A stretch of 64,000 nt of DNA, from assembly GCA_036563245.1 (NCBI GenBank), contig DATCMU010000040.1, positions 52,847 to 116,846 on the forward strand, read 5' to 3'. Below the pieces are notes generated by a model that was given only the letters and a program-made list of their open reading frames with translations, was not told the origin of the DNA and did no database searches. Position 1 is the first letter of the stretch, and every line of letters begins with the position of its first letter. Below, piece after piece: positions 45,928 through 54,148 of this stretch. Made by a program: the position numbers and the translations under genes. The DNA comes from DATCMU01 sp036563245 (lineage in GTDB: Bacteria > Pseudomonadota > Alphaproteobacteria > Rhizobiales > Devosiaceae).

Positions 45928-45956
45928 CTTATATGTTCTTGTTTTGTTCTCGTCCA
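45928..45956 (-). promoter_or_regulatory. SOS promoter with LexA box for the small peptide (and perhaps dnaE)
   Basis: On the minus strand TGGACG (45951-45956), 17-bp spacer, TATAAG (45928-45933). The spacer is filled by GAACAAAACAAGAAC (45935-45949), a perfect GAAC-N7-GAAC LexA box in the same orientation and nearly the same position as box 1 of lexA. Confidence 0.75.
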
Positions 45957-46073
45957 GTAAAAATCCATCGGAGGGCCGGTTGCGACCCACCAAGCTTAAC
46001 AATTCATGAATCGACGCCTGATGACCAGTCGGCAGAGACGTGGCGCGGCACGTCCGCCCCTTGCAGTCTTCAC

Positions 46074-46089
46074 CTGCGCCGAAGCGCAG
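46074..46089 (-). other. UUCG-capped hairpin after lolD
   Basis: On the minus strand CTGCGC-TTCG-GCGCAG, a 6-bp stem with the very stable UUCG tetraloop, 17 bp past the lolD stop. There is no U tract, so it may protect the 3' end of the transcript. The rest of 45957-46106 shows nothing else. Confidence 0.4.
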
Positions 46090-46106
46090 TTGGGTCAAGG
46101 AATTCT

Positions 46107-46793
46107 CTACAGATAGTGCGGGACGACCCGGCCTTCGTGGATCGTGACGATCCTGTCGGCCCTGCGGGCGAGGTCGAAATTGTGAGTGGCGATCAACGCG
46201 CCGGCCCCCTCATCGCGGATCAGGTGCGCCAGCGCCTCGAAAACGACGTCGGCCGTCGCGGGATCGAGATTGCCTGTCGGTTCGTCAGCCAGAATCATGC
46301 GTGGGCTGTTCGCGGCAGCCCGGGCGATCGCCACGCGCTGCTGCTCGCCGCCCGAGAGTTCGCCCGGCCGATGGCTTGATCTCGACAGGACGCCAAGCGT
46401 CTCCAGCAACTCGTTTGCGCGCCGCTCGGCCACCTTCTGAGACACGCCGGCAATTAGTTGCGGCATCGCCACATTCTCAAGCGCGGTGAATTCGGGCAGC
46501 AGATGATGGAACTGATAGACGTAGCCGATCATATGACGGCGCATCATGGTTCGCATGCGATCGGAAAGGCCGGCCGTTTGCGTGCCGCAGATCTCGACCT
46601 CGCCTTTTTGCGGGCGCTCCAGCAGACCGCAAAGATGCAGGAGCGTCGACTTGCCTGCGCCGGATGGCGCCACCAGCGCCACCAGTTCGCCACTCAGCAC
46701 CTGGAGTTCGGCATTCTCGATCACGCGCAGCGTGGTCTCGCCCTGCCCGTAGAACCGGCTCACGCCATCGAGCCTGAGATGCGTGTCACTCAT
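46107..46793 (-). CDS. lolD: Lipoprotein-releasing ABC transporter ATPase LolD
   Basis: 228 aa ATPase. Walker A APSGAGKST (43-51), signature LSGGEQQRVAIARA, Walker B MILADEPTGNLDP and the H-loop ATHNFDLA are in order. MacB/LolD-type features include the QFHHLLPEFTALENV segment after the Q-loop. With LolC it extracts outer-membrane lipoproteins from the inner membrane. The start at 46793 overlaps the lolC stop by 8 bp; a longer frame upstream is inside lolC. Confidence 0.95.
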   Translation of the reverse strand: MSDTHLRLDGVSRFYGQGETTLRVIENAELQVLSGELVALVAPSGAGKSTLLHLCGLLERPQKGEVEICGTQTAGLSDRMRTMMRRHMIGYVYQFHHLLPEFTALENVAMPQLIAGVSQKVAERRANELLETLGVLSRSSHRPGELSGGEQQRVAIARAAANSPRMILADEPTGNLDPATADVVFEALAHLIRDEGAGALIATHNFDLARRADRIVTIHEGRVVPHYL

Positions 46794-48144
46794 AGCGCAG
46801 CGCCTCCACCGGATCGTATTGGGCGGCACGCCAGGCCGGATAGAGTGTTGCCAGAAAGCTCAGCCCGAGCGAGAGGCAGACGACGAACGTTACTTCCCCA
46901 ACGTCCACCCGGGAAGGCAGCGCCGAAAGGAAGAAGACCTCGGGCGGGAAAATCCGCACCCCGATGATGTCGGAGATCCAGGCCCGGATCGGTTCGGCAT
47001 TTTCCGCCAGCACCAGTCCAAGCACGAACCCGGCAAGTGTTCCGGCGAAGCCGATTGCCGTTCCGGTCATGCAGAAGATGCGCATGATGGAAAAGCGCGT
47101 GGCCCCCATCGTTCGAAGCACCGCGATGTCGGCGCTCTTGTCCTTCACCAGCATCACAAGGCTGGAAATGATGTTGAAGGCGGCGACCACGATGATCATC
47201 GACAGGATGACAAACATGACGACGCGCTCGACCTGCAAGGCGGAGAAGAACGTCTCGTTGCGGCGTTGCCAGTCGGTAATGATCATCGGGCGCCCTGCCA
47301 CCTTCTGCAGGTTGTCCCGGATCGGATCGAGAACATCCGGGTTCTTGATGAACACTTCGACCGCGGTCGCCTGATACTGGCGCTGGTAGGCCGCGTCGAT
47401 CTCGGCATCGGTTGCGTCAGGCCCTGGCGGGGCCGTGCCGGGCCGCAACACGTCCTTGTAGAGATTGAAATATTCCTGGGAGGCCTGCATGGGCATGAAC
47501 ACGAAGAAACTGTCGAATTCCACCATGCCCAGATCGAACACCGCATTGACCGGATAGGCCCGGATCTGCGGCGTTTTTCCAAATGGCGTGGTCTGCCCGT
47601 CGGGATTGATGAGCGTGATCTTGTCACCCACGGTCACGCCGAGTTTCTGCGCCAGGCGAATGCCTATGGCAATGCCATTTCCCTTGTTCCAGTCATCCCA
47701 GCCACCGAATTTCAGGCTCTTGTGCAGCAATGGCAGCTTCTCAATGCCGTCGATATTCATGCCGCGCACCGTGACGCCGGTGGATTGCGACCGACCGGAA
47801 GCCAACGCCTGCCCCTCGACAAAGGCGATGGCGTGGATGACCCCGTCCACAGTCTCGAACCTCTTGACGACCTGATCGTAGTCGGTGAACTCGGATTCGA
47901 TGGGGAAAGCGGTGAAGTGGCCGTTGAGACCGAGGATCTTGGAGAGCAGTTCCTCGCGGAAACCGTTCATCACCGACATCACCACGATCAGGGTCGCAAC
48001 GCCGATGGCGACACCGGCGAGCGTCAGGGCGGCAATCACCGATATGAAGGCATCCTTGCGCCGCGCGCGCAGATAGCGCCCGGCAACGATCCATTCGAAT
48101 CGGGAGAAGGGTCTTGTCCGGGTGCTGAAGTCGCGCGAACTCAA
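46786..48144 (-). CDS. lolC: Lipoprotein-releasing system permease LolC/E type
   Basis: 452 aa with one N-terminal membrane helix, a large periplasmic domain (about 60-310) and three C-terminal helices: the LolC/LolE/MacB fold. FEWIVAGRYLRARRKDAFISVIA and AVLRTMGATRFSIMRIF are LolC/E motifs. The only suitable start is TTG at 48144, which overlaps the proS stop by 4 bp (TTGA), so translation is probably coupled. A single permease gene with lolD suggests a homodimeric LolF-like arrangement, unless a second copy lies elsewhere. Confidence 0.93.
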   Translation of the reverse strand: MSSRDFSTRTRPFSRFEWIVAGRYLRARRKDAFISVIAALTLAGVAIGVATLIVVMSVMNGFREELLSKILGLNGHFTAFPIESEFTDYDQVVKRFETVDGVIHAIAFVEGQALASGRSQSTGVTVRGMNIDGIEKLPLLHKSLKFGGWDDWNKGNGIAIGIRLAQKLGVTVGDKITLINPDGQTTPFGKTPQIRAYPVNAVFDLGMVEFDSFFVFMPMQASQEYFNLYKDVLRPGTAPPGPDATDAEIDAAYQRQYQATAVEVFIKNPDVLDPIRDNLQKVAGRPMIITDWQRRNETFFSALQVERVVMFVILSMIIVVAAFNIISSLVMLVKDKSADIAVLRTMGATRFSIMRIFCMTGTAIGFAGTLAGFVLGLVLAENAEPIRAWISDIIGVRIFPPEVFFLSALPSRVDVGEVTFVVCLSLGLSFLATLYPAWRAAQYDPVEALRYE

Positions 48145-49490
48145 ACCTGGTCCCGCCTTTGCGGCACAATCACCGAGTTGAGGTGGGCGACCGCATCGCT
48201 GCGCGATATCATGACCCGTTCGCCAGTCTTGCGGTCCTTGATTTCGAATTCACCGGCCTTCAATCCGCGCGGCCCCACGATAACCTGGTAGGGAATGCCT
48301 ATAAGGTCCGCGGAGGCGAACTTGGCCCCGGCACCCTGATCGCGGTCGTCGTAGAGCGCATCGATCCCAACTGCCCGCAAGCCCTCGTACAGCTCGGTGG
48401 CCGCAGCATCGCATTCGGCATCGCCAACCTTGATGTTCACAACCACAACCTCGAACGGGGCCACGCTGACCGGCCAGATGATTCCGGCGTCATCATGGCT
48501 GGCCTCGATGATGGCGGGAACAAGGCGTGTAAGCCCGATACCATACGAACCCATATGGACCGCTACTTCTGCGCCGTCCGGTCCCATGACCTTCGCATTC
48601 ATCGGGTCGGAGTATTTGGTACCGAAGTAGAAGATCTGCCCGACTTCGATTCCGCGCGCTGAGATCTGCTTTTCCGGGGGCACCTTCGCCTCGTATTCGG
48701 CCATGTCGACCATGTCGCCGGTGGCCGCATAGAGCGAAGTCCAGTCGTCCACGATCCCGCTGAGGTCACCAAGAAAATCGGTGTCGCGAGGCGGTACCGG
48801 CTTGTCGAGCAGGTCGGCGTGGCAAAACACGCCGCTTTCGCCGGTCTCGGCCAGAACGATGAACTCGTGACTGAGATCGCCGCCGATGGGGCCCGTCTCG
48901 GCGATCATCGGAATCGCGGTGAGCCCCATCCGGTAATAGGTGCGCAGATAGGCCACGAACATGCGCTGATAGGCCTTGCGCGCGCCTTCGACATCAAGGT
49001 CGAACGAATAGGCGTCCTTCATCAGGAACTCGCGCGACCGCATGGTGCCGAACCTGGGACGTATCTCGTCCCGGAACTTCCATTGGATATGATAGAGGTT
49101 AAGCGGCAGATCCTTGTAGGAGCGCACCGAAGAACGGAAGATCGAGGTGATCATTTCCTCATTGGTCGGCCCGTAGAGCATGTCGCGCTCGTGACGGTCC
49201 TCGATGCGCAGCATTTCCTTGCCGTAGTCATCGTAGCGTCCACTCTCGCGCCACAAGTCGGCCGGCTGCAGCGTGGGCATCAGTAATTCGATCGCGCCCG
49301 CGCGGTTCTGCTCCTGCTCGATGATGTCCTGGATCTTGCGCAGCACCTTGTAGCCAAGTGGCAGCCAGGCATACAGGCCCGCCGCCTGTTGGCTGATCAT
49401 GCCCGCCCGCAGCATCAGGCGGTGCGAGACGATCTCGGCTTCCTTGGGGTCTTCACGAAGTACGGGAAGAAAATACTGGGAGAGGCGCAT
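48141..49490 (-). CDS. proS: Prolyl-tRNA synthetase (short alphaproteobacterial form)
   Basis: 449 aa class II synthetase. It lacks the YbaK-like editing insert of the long form, as usual for this group. Motif 2 region FRDEIRPRFGTMRSREFLMKDAYSF and motif 3 GSYGIGLTRLVPAIIE are clear; the C-terminal anticodon-binding domain (about 345-449) is intact. The start at 49490 (MRLSQYFLPVLRE) matches homologues; the longer open frame does not. First gene of proS–lolC–lolD. Confidence 0.96.
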   Translation of the reverse strand: MRLSQYFLPVLREDPKEAEIVSHRLMLRAGMISQQAAGLYAWLPLGYKVLRKIQDIIEQEQNRAGAIELLMPTLQPADLWRESGRYDDYGKEMLRIEDRHERDMLYGPTNEEMITSIFRSSVRSYKDLPLNLYHIQWKFRDEIRPRFGTMRSREFLMKDAYSFDLDVEGARKAYQRMFVAYLRTYYRMGLTAIPMIAETGPIGGDLSHEFIVLAETGESGVFCHADLLDKPVPPRDTDFLGDLSGIVDDWTSLYAATGDMVDMAEYEAKVPPEKQISARGIEVGQIFYFGTKYSDPMNAKVMGPDGAEVAVHMGSYGIGLTRLVPAIIEASHDDAGIIWPVSVAPFEVVVVNIKVGDAECDAAATELYEGLRAVGIDALYDDRDQGAGAKFASADLIGIPYQVIVGPRGLKAGEFEIKDRKTGERVMISRSDAVAHLNSVIVPQRRDQV

Positions 49491-49518
49491 GATATCTCCA
49501 ACATTTGCGGCCTGCCGA

Positions 49519-49546
49519 TACATACGGGCAACGCAAGTCCAGTCAA
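49519..49546 (-). promoter_or_regulatory. proS promoter
   Basis: On the minus strand TTGACT (49541-49546) and TATGTA (49519-49524) are 16 bp apart, 28 bp before the proS ATG. Confidence 0.55.
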
Positions 49547-49633
49547 GCCACCGATTCACGGAATTGAAAGGGAGGAGAATCCTCCAGCCTCTGGCCTCTA
49601 TCACGAAATTGTGACAATGCGGTCAGAATCCAG

Positions 49634-49662
49634 GTGACAGGTGCCGAGCGAGTTGCTAGGTT
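49634..49662 (+). promoter_or_regulatory. Candidate promoter of the plus-strand small RNA
   Basis: GTGACA (49634-49639), 17-bp spacer, TAGGTT (49657-49662). Moderate match only; position fits a transcript starting near 49668 and ending at the terminator at 49782-49808. Confidence 0.35.
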
Positions 49663-49667
49663 CGCCG

Positions 49668-49808
49668 CCAATAAAACAAGATGGCTTCAAGCCATCTGTG
49701 CGCCGACAACGTCAAGGGAGGAGCGCTGGCCGCCGCCTCAGGGTGTGCATAAGACCGGCGTATTGTCGCGGAACTCAGTCAGCAGGGCTCGCGCCCTGCT
49801 TTCTTTTT
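49668..49808 (+). ncRNA. Candidate small RNA of about 140 nt, plus strand
   Basis: The span has an initial hairpin (AGATGGC / GCCATCT, 49679-49697), a closing stem CGACAA/TTGTCG (49704-49709 with 49764-49769) around a GGGAGGAG-containing middle, and ends in a strong terminator. No protein frame with a ribosome site fits it. Both neighbouring genes are on the minus strand, so the terminator cannot belong to them. I do not recognise the RNA family; the 5' end is a guess. Confidence 0.45.
49782..49808 (+). terminator. Orphan rho-independent terminator, plus strand
   Basis: An 8-bp stem (AGCAGGGC / GCCCTGCT, 49782-49789 with 49794-49801), 4-nt loop TCGC, then TTCTTTTT. In the minus direction the hairpin is not followed by U, so it acts on plus-strand transcription only. 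Confidence 0.85.
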
Positions 49809-49893
49809 GGACGCAATTCCCTGTATTCCAACATCTTTTCGTCACTGACGCTGCCACCGGCAGATCGGTCGGCCGCTCGTTTCGCCCATCCGA

Positions 49894-50142
49894 CTACGAC
49901 CACAACGCCTGTAGCCATGGCAGGTTCACGGCCCAGAGCACGACGGCCATCATGAGGCCGGAAAAAACGGTCGTCGCCAGCAGCTTCGGCCAGAGCCGCA
50001 TGCGCGCCGGCGCGCCCGGTTCAGTGCCTTCGGTAATCTCGCCCGCTTCGGATTGGGTGTGCACGCCGAACGGCAACACCAGAAACAGGCACAACCACCA
50101 GAGCACGAAATAGACCGCAAACAGGCTCGCGAATTGCAGCAT
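49894..50142 (-). CDS. DUF1467 family small membrane protein
   Basis: 82 aa with two membrane helices (about 3-25 and 55-78) and a short charged loop (HTQSEAGEITEGTEPGAPARM). Starts MLQFASLFAVYFVLWWLCLF, the DUF1467 pattern; function unknown. The start at 50142 agrees with the family; the longer frame upstream is non-conserved. It is a standard neighbour of proS and RNase J in Hyphomicrobiales. In several relatives a methylmalonyl-CoA epimerase gene lies between it and RNase J (recollection); here only 100 bp separate them. Confidence 0.85.
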   Translation of the reverse strand: MLQFASLFAVYFVLWWLCLFLVLPFGVHTQSEAGEITEGTEPGAPARMRLWPKLLATTVFSGLMMAVVLWAVNLPWLQALWS

Positions 50143-50242
50143 CGCAAATAATCCCTTTCGTGACGGCACAAAGCGCGCCCGATAATGCCAGCCTCGCCCC
50201 TGGATAATTGCGGGCGGTTGCACCTCCGAATGCGTGTGCTCG

Positions 50243-51913
50243 CTAGACCTTGTGCACGAAGATCGCCACGTTGGGCTTGCGGCCCCAGTAGGCGTTCACC
50301 TCGCCACGCACACCCCGCTTCAGGGCTTCCTTCAGAACCTCTGCGTCGCCGAGCCGCCGCCTGGGCATCGATCTGATGACCCCGTTGACCGCGCGCCGAA
50401 CGATCATGGAAAGACTTTCGTCCTCTTCGTCCAGATCGGGCAGTCCTTCAATCGTAATCTCGGGGCCCGCGACGATCTGTCCGCGCTGGTCGACGCACAA
50501 GCTCACCGCGATCATGCCCCCGAACGCCAGTCGGCGCCGCCCCTTCACCCCGCTCTCTTCCGGGGTACAAAGAATATCGCCGTCCAGGAAGAGTTCGCCA
50601 CAAGGCACCTCGCCGGGCAGGAGCATCGGTTCGGGATAGAGGCGCACCATATCGCCATTGCGGGCCGGCAGGACCGTCTTGATGTTCTGCGCCTTGCCGA
50701 GTTCGGCATGCGCCTGGAGATGGGCGGGCTCGCCATGAACCGGCACCAGAGTGGTGGGTTTGACCCAATCATAGAGGCGGACGAGTTCCTCGCGCCGCGG
50801 ATGGCCGGTGACGTGGACAAGATGGTCGCTGTTCGTGATCACATCTATGCCGCGGTCGATGAACCGGTTCTGGATGTCGATCACCTCGCGCTCGTTGCCG
50901 GGGATTGCCCACGAGGAGAAGATCACGGTATCGCCTGCGTTCAGATCGATCACCGGGTGTTGCTCCCGCGCAATCCGCGCAACGGCCGCATTGGCCTCGC
51001 CCTGGCTGCCCGTGCAGATCAGCACGACCTTGTTGCGCGGCAGATCGCGGAACACTTCCTGGTCGTGCATGGTGGGAACGCCTTCCAGCATGCCCAATTC
51101 GCGGCCGATTGTAGTGATGCGATGCACCGCCCTGCCCGACAGCACGACCTCCCGGCCTGCCTTTCTCGCTGCTCTGGCAATCGAAATGATCCTGCCCAGA
51201 TTGGAGGCAAAGACCGTGACCGCCACGCGATACTTTGCTTGGGCGATCAGGCGCTCGAGCGTCTCGGCCACTTCGTGCTCGCTCGGGCTGGTCCCCTGTT
51301 TCATCGCGTTTGTGCTGTCGCAGATCAATGCCAGGGGGCGGTTGTCCGCGCCGATCCTGCGCAGCCTTTGCTCGTCGGTTGGCGCGCCCCCGACCGGATC
51401 CGGATCGAGCTTCCAGTCCCCGGTATGGAGCACACGCCCGGCGGGCGTATCGATCAGCAGCGCGGTACTTTCCGGTATGGAATGCGCGACGTTGATGGCT
51501 TCAAGGGTGAATGGTCCCACCTCGAACGGCTGGCCCGGGGCGATGATGGTGACCTGTACGGTCTCGGTGATCCGGTTTGCCGCGCGTTTCGCCATCAGCA
51601 TCGCCTCGGCAAAACGGGTCGCATATACGGGCCTGTCGAACCCGGGCCAGAGATCGAGCACGGCGCCGTAGTGGTCTTCATGCGCATGAGTGAGCACGAG
51701 CCCGAGGACGTTCTCCGCCTCGTCCTCAAGAAACCGCGTGTCGGGCATGATGAGATCGATGCCCGGCAGATCCGGCCCGGCAAACGTCACCCCGCAATCG
51801 ACAACCAGCCATTTGCGGTCTCGTTCGGGCCCAAATCCGTACAGGCCCATGTTCATGCCGATCTCGCCGACCCCGCCGAGCGGCACGAATACCAGTTCGT
51901 CCTGTCCGCTCAT
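50243..51913 (-). CDS. rnj: Ribonuclease J
   Basis: 556 aa β-CASP metallo-β-lactamase RNase with 5'-exo and endonuclease activity, acting in rRNA maturation and mRNA decay. Zinc motif HAHEDH at 76-81; further ligands in VLHTGDWKLDPDP, and the β-CASP motifs in VTGHPRREELV and PVHGEPAHLQAHAELG. Homologues are common in alphaproteobacteria. The start overlaps the birA stop by 4 bp. Confidence 0.94.
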   Translation of the reverse strand: MSGQDELVFVPLGGVGEIGMNMGLYGFGPERDRKWLVVDCGVTFAGPDLPGIDLIMPDTRFLEDEAENVLGLVLTHAHEDHYGAVLDLWPGFDRPVYATRFAEAMLMAKRAANRITETVQVTIIAPGQPFEVGPFTLEAINVAHSIPESTALLIDTPAGRVLHTGDWKLDPDPVGGAPTDEQRLRRIGADNRPLALICDSTNAMKQGTSPSEHEVAETLERLIAQAKYRVAVTVFASNLGRIISIARAARKAGREVVLSGRAVHRITTIGRELGMLEGVPTMHDQEVFRDLPRNKVVLICTGSQGEANAAVARIAREQHPVIDLNAGDTVIFSSWAIPGNEREVIDIQNRFIDRGIDVITNSDHLVHVTGHPRREELVRLYDWVKPTTLVPVHGEPAHLQAHAELGKAQNIKTVLPARNGDMVRLYPEPMLLPGEVPCGELFLDGDILCTPEESGVKGRRRLAFGGMIAVSLCVDQRGQIVAGPEITIEGLPDLDEEDESLSMIVRRAVNGVIRSMPRRRLGDAEVLKEALKRGVRGEVNAYWGRKPNVAIFVHKV

Positions 51914-52695
51914 TGCACATCCCCAATCCGCGTGTCTTCGAGAACAAAGACCTCGCCAGCGCTTACTGTCCGTGTCCCCTCCGGCGTTGAGACCACGAGT
52001 CGCCCCGAGACGTCGACCGTTTCGAATGTGGCATCGAAACTATCGTTCAACGCATTGACCCTTATCGGTTTTCCCAATCCATGCGCACATGCGAGCCAGT
52101 CGCGGCGCACGGCGTCGAAATTCGCCCCACGTTGCCATTCGTCAAGGCGGGTCGCCACGCTGTCGCTCAAGGCGGAGAACAGGCTGTCCCTGTCGAGGCG
52201 ATAGCCAGCGGATGCGAGATCGGTAGCCGGATGCGTGGTACCGTCGGGATGCGAACGGATATTGACGCCGAAACCGGCAACCGCGAATGCGCCGCCGCCT
52301 GTCGCGCCGCCTTCGAGCAACAGGCCGGCGGTCTTTCGCCCGTCGTACATCAGATCGTTCGGCCACTTGAGCCTCAACCTGTGGTCGTCGGCCAGCCCCG
52401 CAGCCTTCAGAACAGCATCGCGAAGCGCCAGCGCCAGCACGAAAGAGAGCTCCGCCACATGCGCGGGCTCTGCGGGATCGGAGATCAGGACAGAAGCATA
52501 GAGATTTCCCGGCGGGGAGACCCAATTACGCGAGCGCCGTCCACGCCCTCCCGTCTGCACATCGGCAACGCGCCAGATCGTGCCATGTGCACCGTCCTTT
52601 GCCGACAAAAACAGATCCGCACTGGTCGAACCCGTTTCAGCGACATGTTCGAGGCGCGCGCCGGAGGAAACGGCGCGCGGGCCCAGGCTGGGCAC
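51910..52695 (-). CDS. birA: Biotin--[acetyl-CoA-carboxylase] ligase
   Basis: 261 aa class I biotin ligase without a DNA-binding domain, so it is a pure enzyme and not a repressor. ADVQTGGRGRRSRNWVSPPG is the biotinyl-AMP loop, LRLKWPNDLMYDGRKTAGLL the catalytic Lys region, and a small SH3-like C-terminal domain follows. The start is GTG at 52695, 1 bp from the nuoN stop. nuoN–birA is a conserved linkage. Confidence 0.95.
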   Translation of the reverse strand: MPSLGPRAVSSGARLEHVAETGSTSADLFLSAKDGAHGTIWRVADVQTGGRGRRSRNWVSPPGNLYASVLISDPAEPAHVAELSFVLALALRDAVLKAAGLADDHRLRLKWPNDLMYDGRKTAGLLLEGGATGGGAFAVAGFGVNIRSHPDGTTHPATDLASAGYRLDRDSLFSALSDSVATRLDEWQRGANFDAVRRDWLACAHGLGKPIRVNALNDSFDATFETVDVSGRLVVSTPEGTRTVSAGEVFVLEDTRIGDVQ

Positions 52696-52696
52696 C

Positions 52697-54139
52697 TCAG
52701 AAACTTCCGGCGGCAGCGGTTGCCAGTGAGGTCAGCGGCGCGCCGAGCGTGAAGAAATAGGTGACGACGATAAATGCCGCCAACCCCATCACATAGCGCA
52801 GTTCCGCGGGCACCGCGGCGAACTTGAGGACCGGCGCGTCGAAATACATGGTCCGCACGATCTTGAGGTAGTAGTAGGCGCTCACTGCGCTCGCCAGCAT
52901 CCCGATCACGGCAAGCAGGTAGAGATGGGCCTCCATGGCCGCAAGGAACACCTGCCACTTGGCAAAGAACCCTGCCAGCGGCGGCAAACCGATCAGCGAG
53001 AAAAGCATCATGGCCATCACCGCAGCCACGAACGGGCGCGTCTGCGCCAGTCCGGCCATGTCCGCGATCTCCTCGACAAACCCGTTTTCGGTGCGAATGG
53101 AAAGGATGCAGGCAAATAGTCCGACGGTCATGGTGATGTAGATCGCCATGTATATGGCGACGCCTTCCACTCCCGGCTGGGTCCCGGCCGACAGCCCCAC
53201 AAGCGCAAAGCCCACATGCCCGATGGACGAGTACGCGATCAGGCGCTTGATGTTTTTCTGACCGATGGCCGCGAACGAAGCCAGCACCATGGACGCAATG
53301 GATAGAAACACAACGATCTGCTGCCAGTCGTGGGAGATCGGGGCGAAGGTATCCATGACTAGACGCACCAGGAGTGCCATGGCGGCTACCTTCGGCGCGG
53401 TTGCGAACAGCCCCGTCACCGGGGTCGGTGCACCCTCGTACACGTCGGGCGTCCACATGTGGAACGGCACTGCGGAGATCTTGAACGCAACACCTGCCAG
53501 CAGGAATACGAGGCCGAAGATGAGGCCAATCGAGCGTCCGTTGACGGTGATGGCCTGAGTGATCAGGTCAAGCTGGGTATGGCCGGTGAAGCCGTAGATC
53601 AGCGACGCGCCATAGAGCAGCATCCCTGAACTCAGCGCGCCCAGCACGAAATACTTCAGCCCCGCTTCCGTCGCGCGGCCACTTTCGCGTTTGATCGCGG
53701 CAATCACATAGAGCGCCAGCGACTGCAGCTCGAGACCCACATAGAGCGACATCAGGTCGTTGGCCGAGACCATGGTCATCATGCCAAGCGTGGCGAGCAC
53801 CACCAGCACGGGATATTCGAACTTGTTCAAGCCGTTTTCGGACGCGTTCGAAACCGAAAGGATCAGCGCAAAGGCCGAGCCCAGCAGGACGAGCACCTTC
53901 ATGTAGCGCGCGAAGCCATCGACCACGAAGGCGCCATTGAACAGGGTTCCCGTGGCGTTGTCGAACATGACGAGAACAGCCACGAAGACCAGCAGACCGA
54001 TGGAAACGCCCGTGATCATGTTTGCGTTTTCACGTGGTGAGAAAACGCCGATCATCAGAAGCACGAGCGCACCAAGAGCAAGCGCAATCTCCGGATAGGC
54101 CGGTGCCAGGCTGGCGAGGTTGATGATGTCGGAAGCCAT
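52697..54139 (-). CDS. nuoN: NADH-quinone oxidoreductase subunit N
   Basis: 480 aa, about 14 membrane helices, antiporter-like proton-pumping subunit of complex I. SGMLLYGASLIYGFTGH, FKISAVPFHMWTPDVYEGAPTPVTG (with the essential Lys and Pro) and LPPLAGFFAKWQVF are the family segments. Last nuo gene of the operon on the minus strand. Confidence 0.97.
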   Translation of the reverse strand: MASDIINLASLAPAYPEIALALGALVLLMIGVFSPRENANMITGVSIGLLVFVAVLVMFDNATGTLFNGAFVVDGFARYMKVLVLLGSAFALILSVSNASENGLNKFEYPVLVVLATLGMMTMVSANDLMSLYVGLELQSLALYVIAAIKRESGRATEAGLKYFVLGALSSGMLLYGASLIYGFTGHTQLDLITQAITVNGRSIGLIFGLVFLLAGVAFKISAVPFHMWTPDVYEGAPTPVTGLFATAPKVAAMALLVRLVMDTFAPISHDWQQIVVFLSIASMVLASFAAIGQKNIKRLIAYSSIGHVGFALVGLSAGTQPGVEGVAIYMAIYITMTVGLFACILSIRTENGFVEEIADMAGLAQTRPFVAAVMAMMLFSLIGLPPLAGFFAKWQVFLAAMEAHLYLLAVIGMLASAVSAYYYLKIVRTMYFDAPVLKFAAVPAELRYVMGLAAFIVVTYFFTLGAPLTSLATAAAGSF

Positions 54140-54148
54140 GGTCGTCTC

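Larger units (their letters stand above)
49491..49893. other. Non-coding gap between proS and DUF1467 gene
   Basis: 403 bp between two minus-strand genes. It holds the proS promoter, a plus-strand promoter-like pair and a plus-strand terminator that together suggest a small RNA (separate entries), and a short inverted repeat GGAGG-N5-CCTCC at 49571-49585. No credible open frame was found. Confidence 0.7.

Noticed and set aside
45765..45968. 67-codon minus-strand frame overlapping the SOS peptide
   Set aside because: It starts upstream of the promoter elements and LexA box and would be read in another frame; the 32-codon frame with AGGAGG is the better fit.
50234..52204. 656-codon plus-strand frame
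   Set aside because: Antisense of RNase J and birA, whose active-site motifs are intact.
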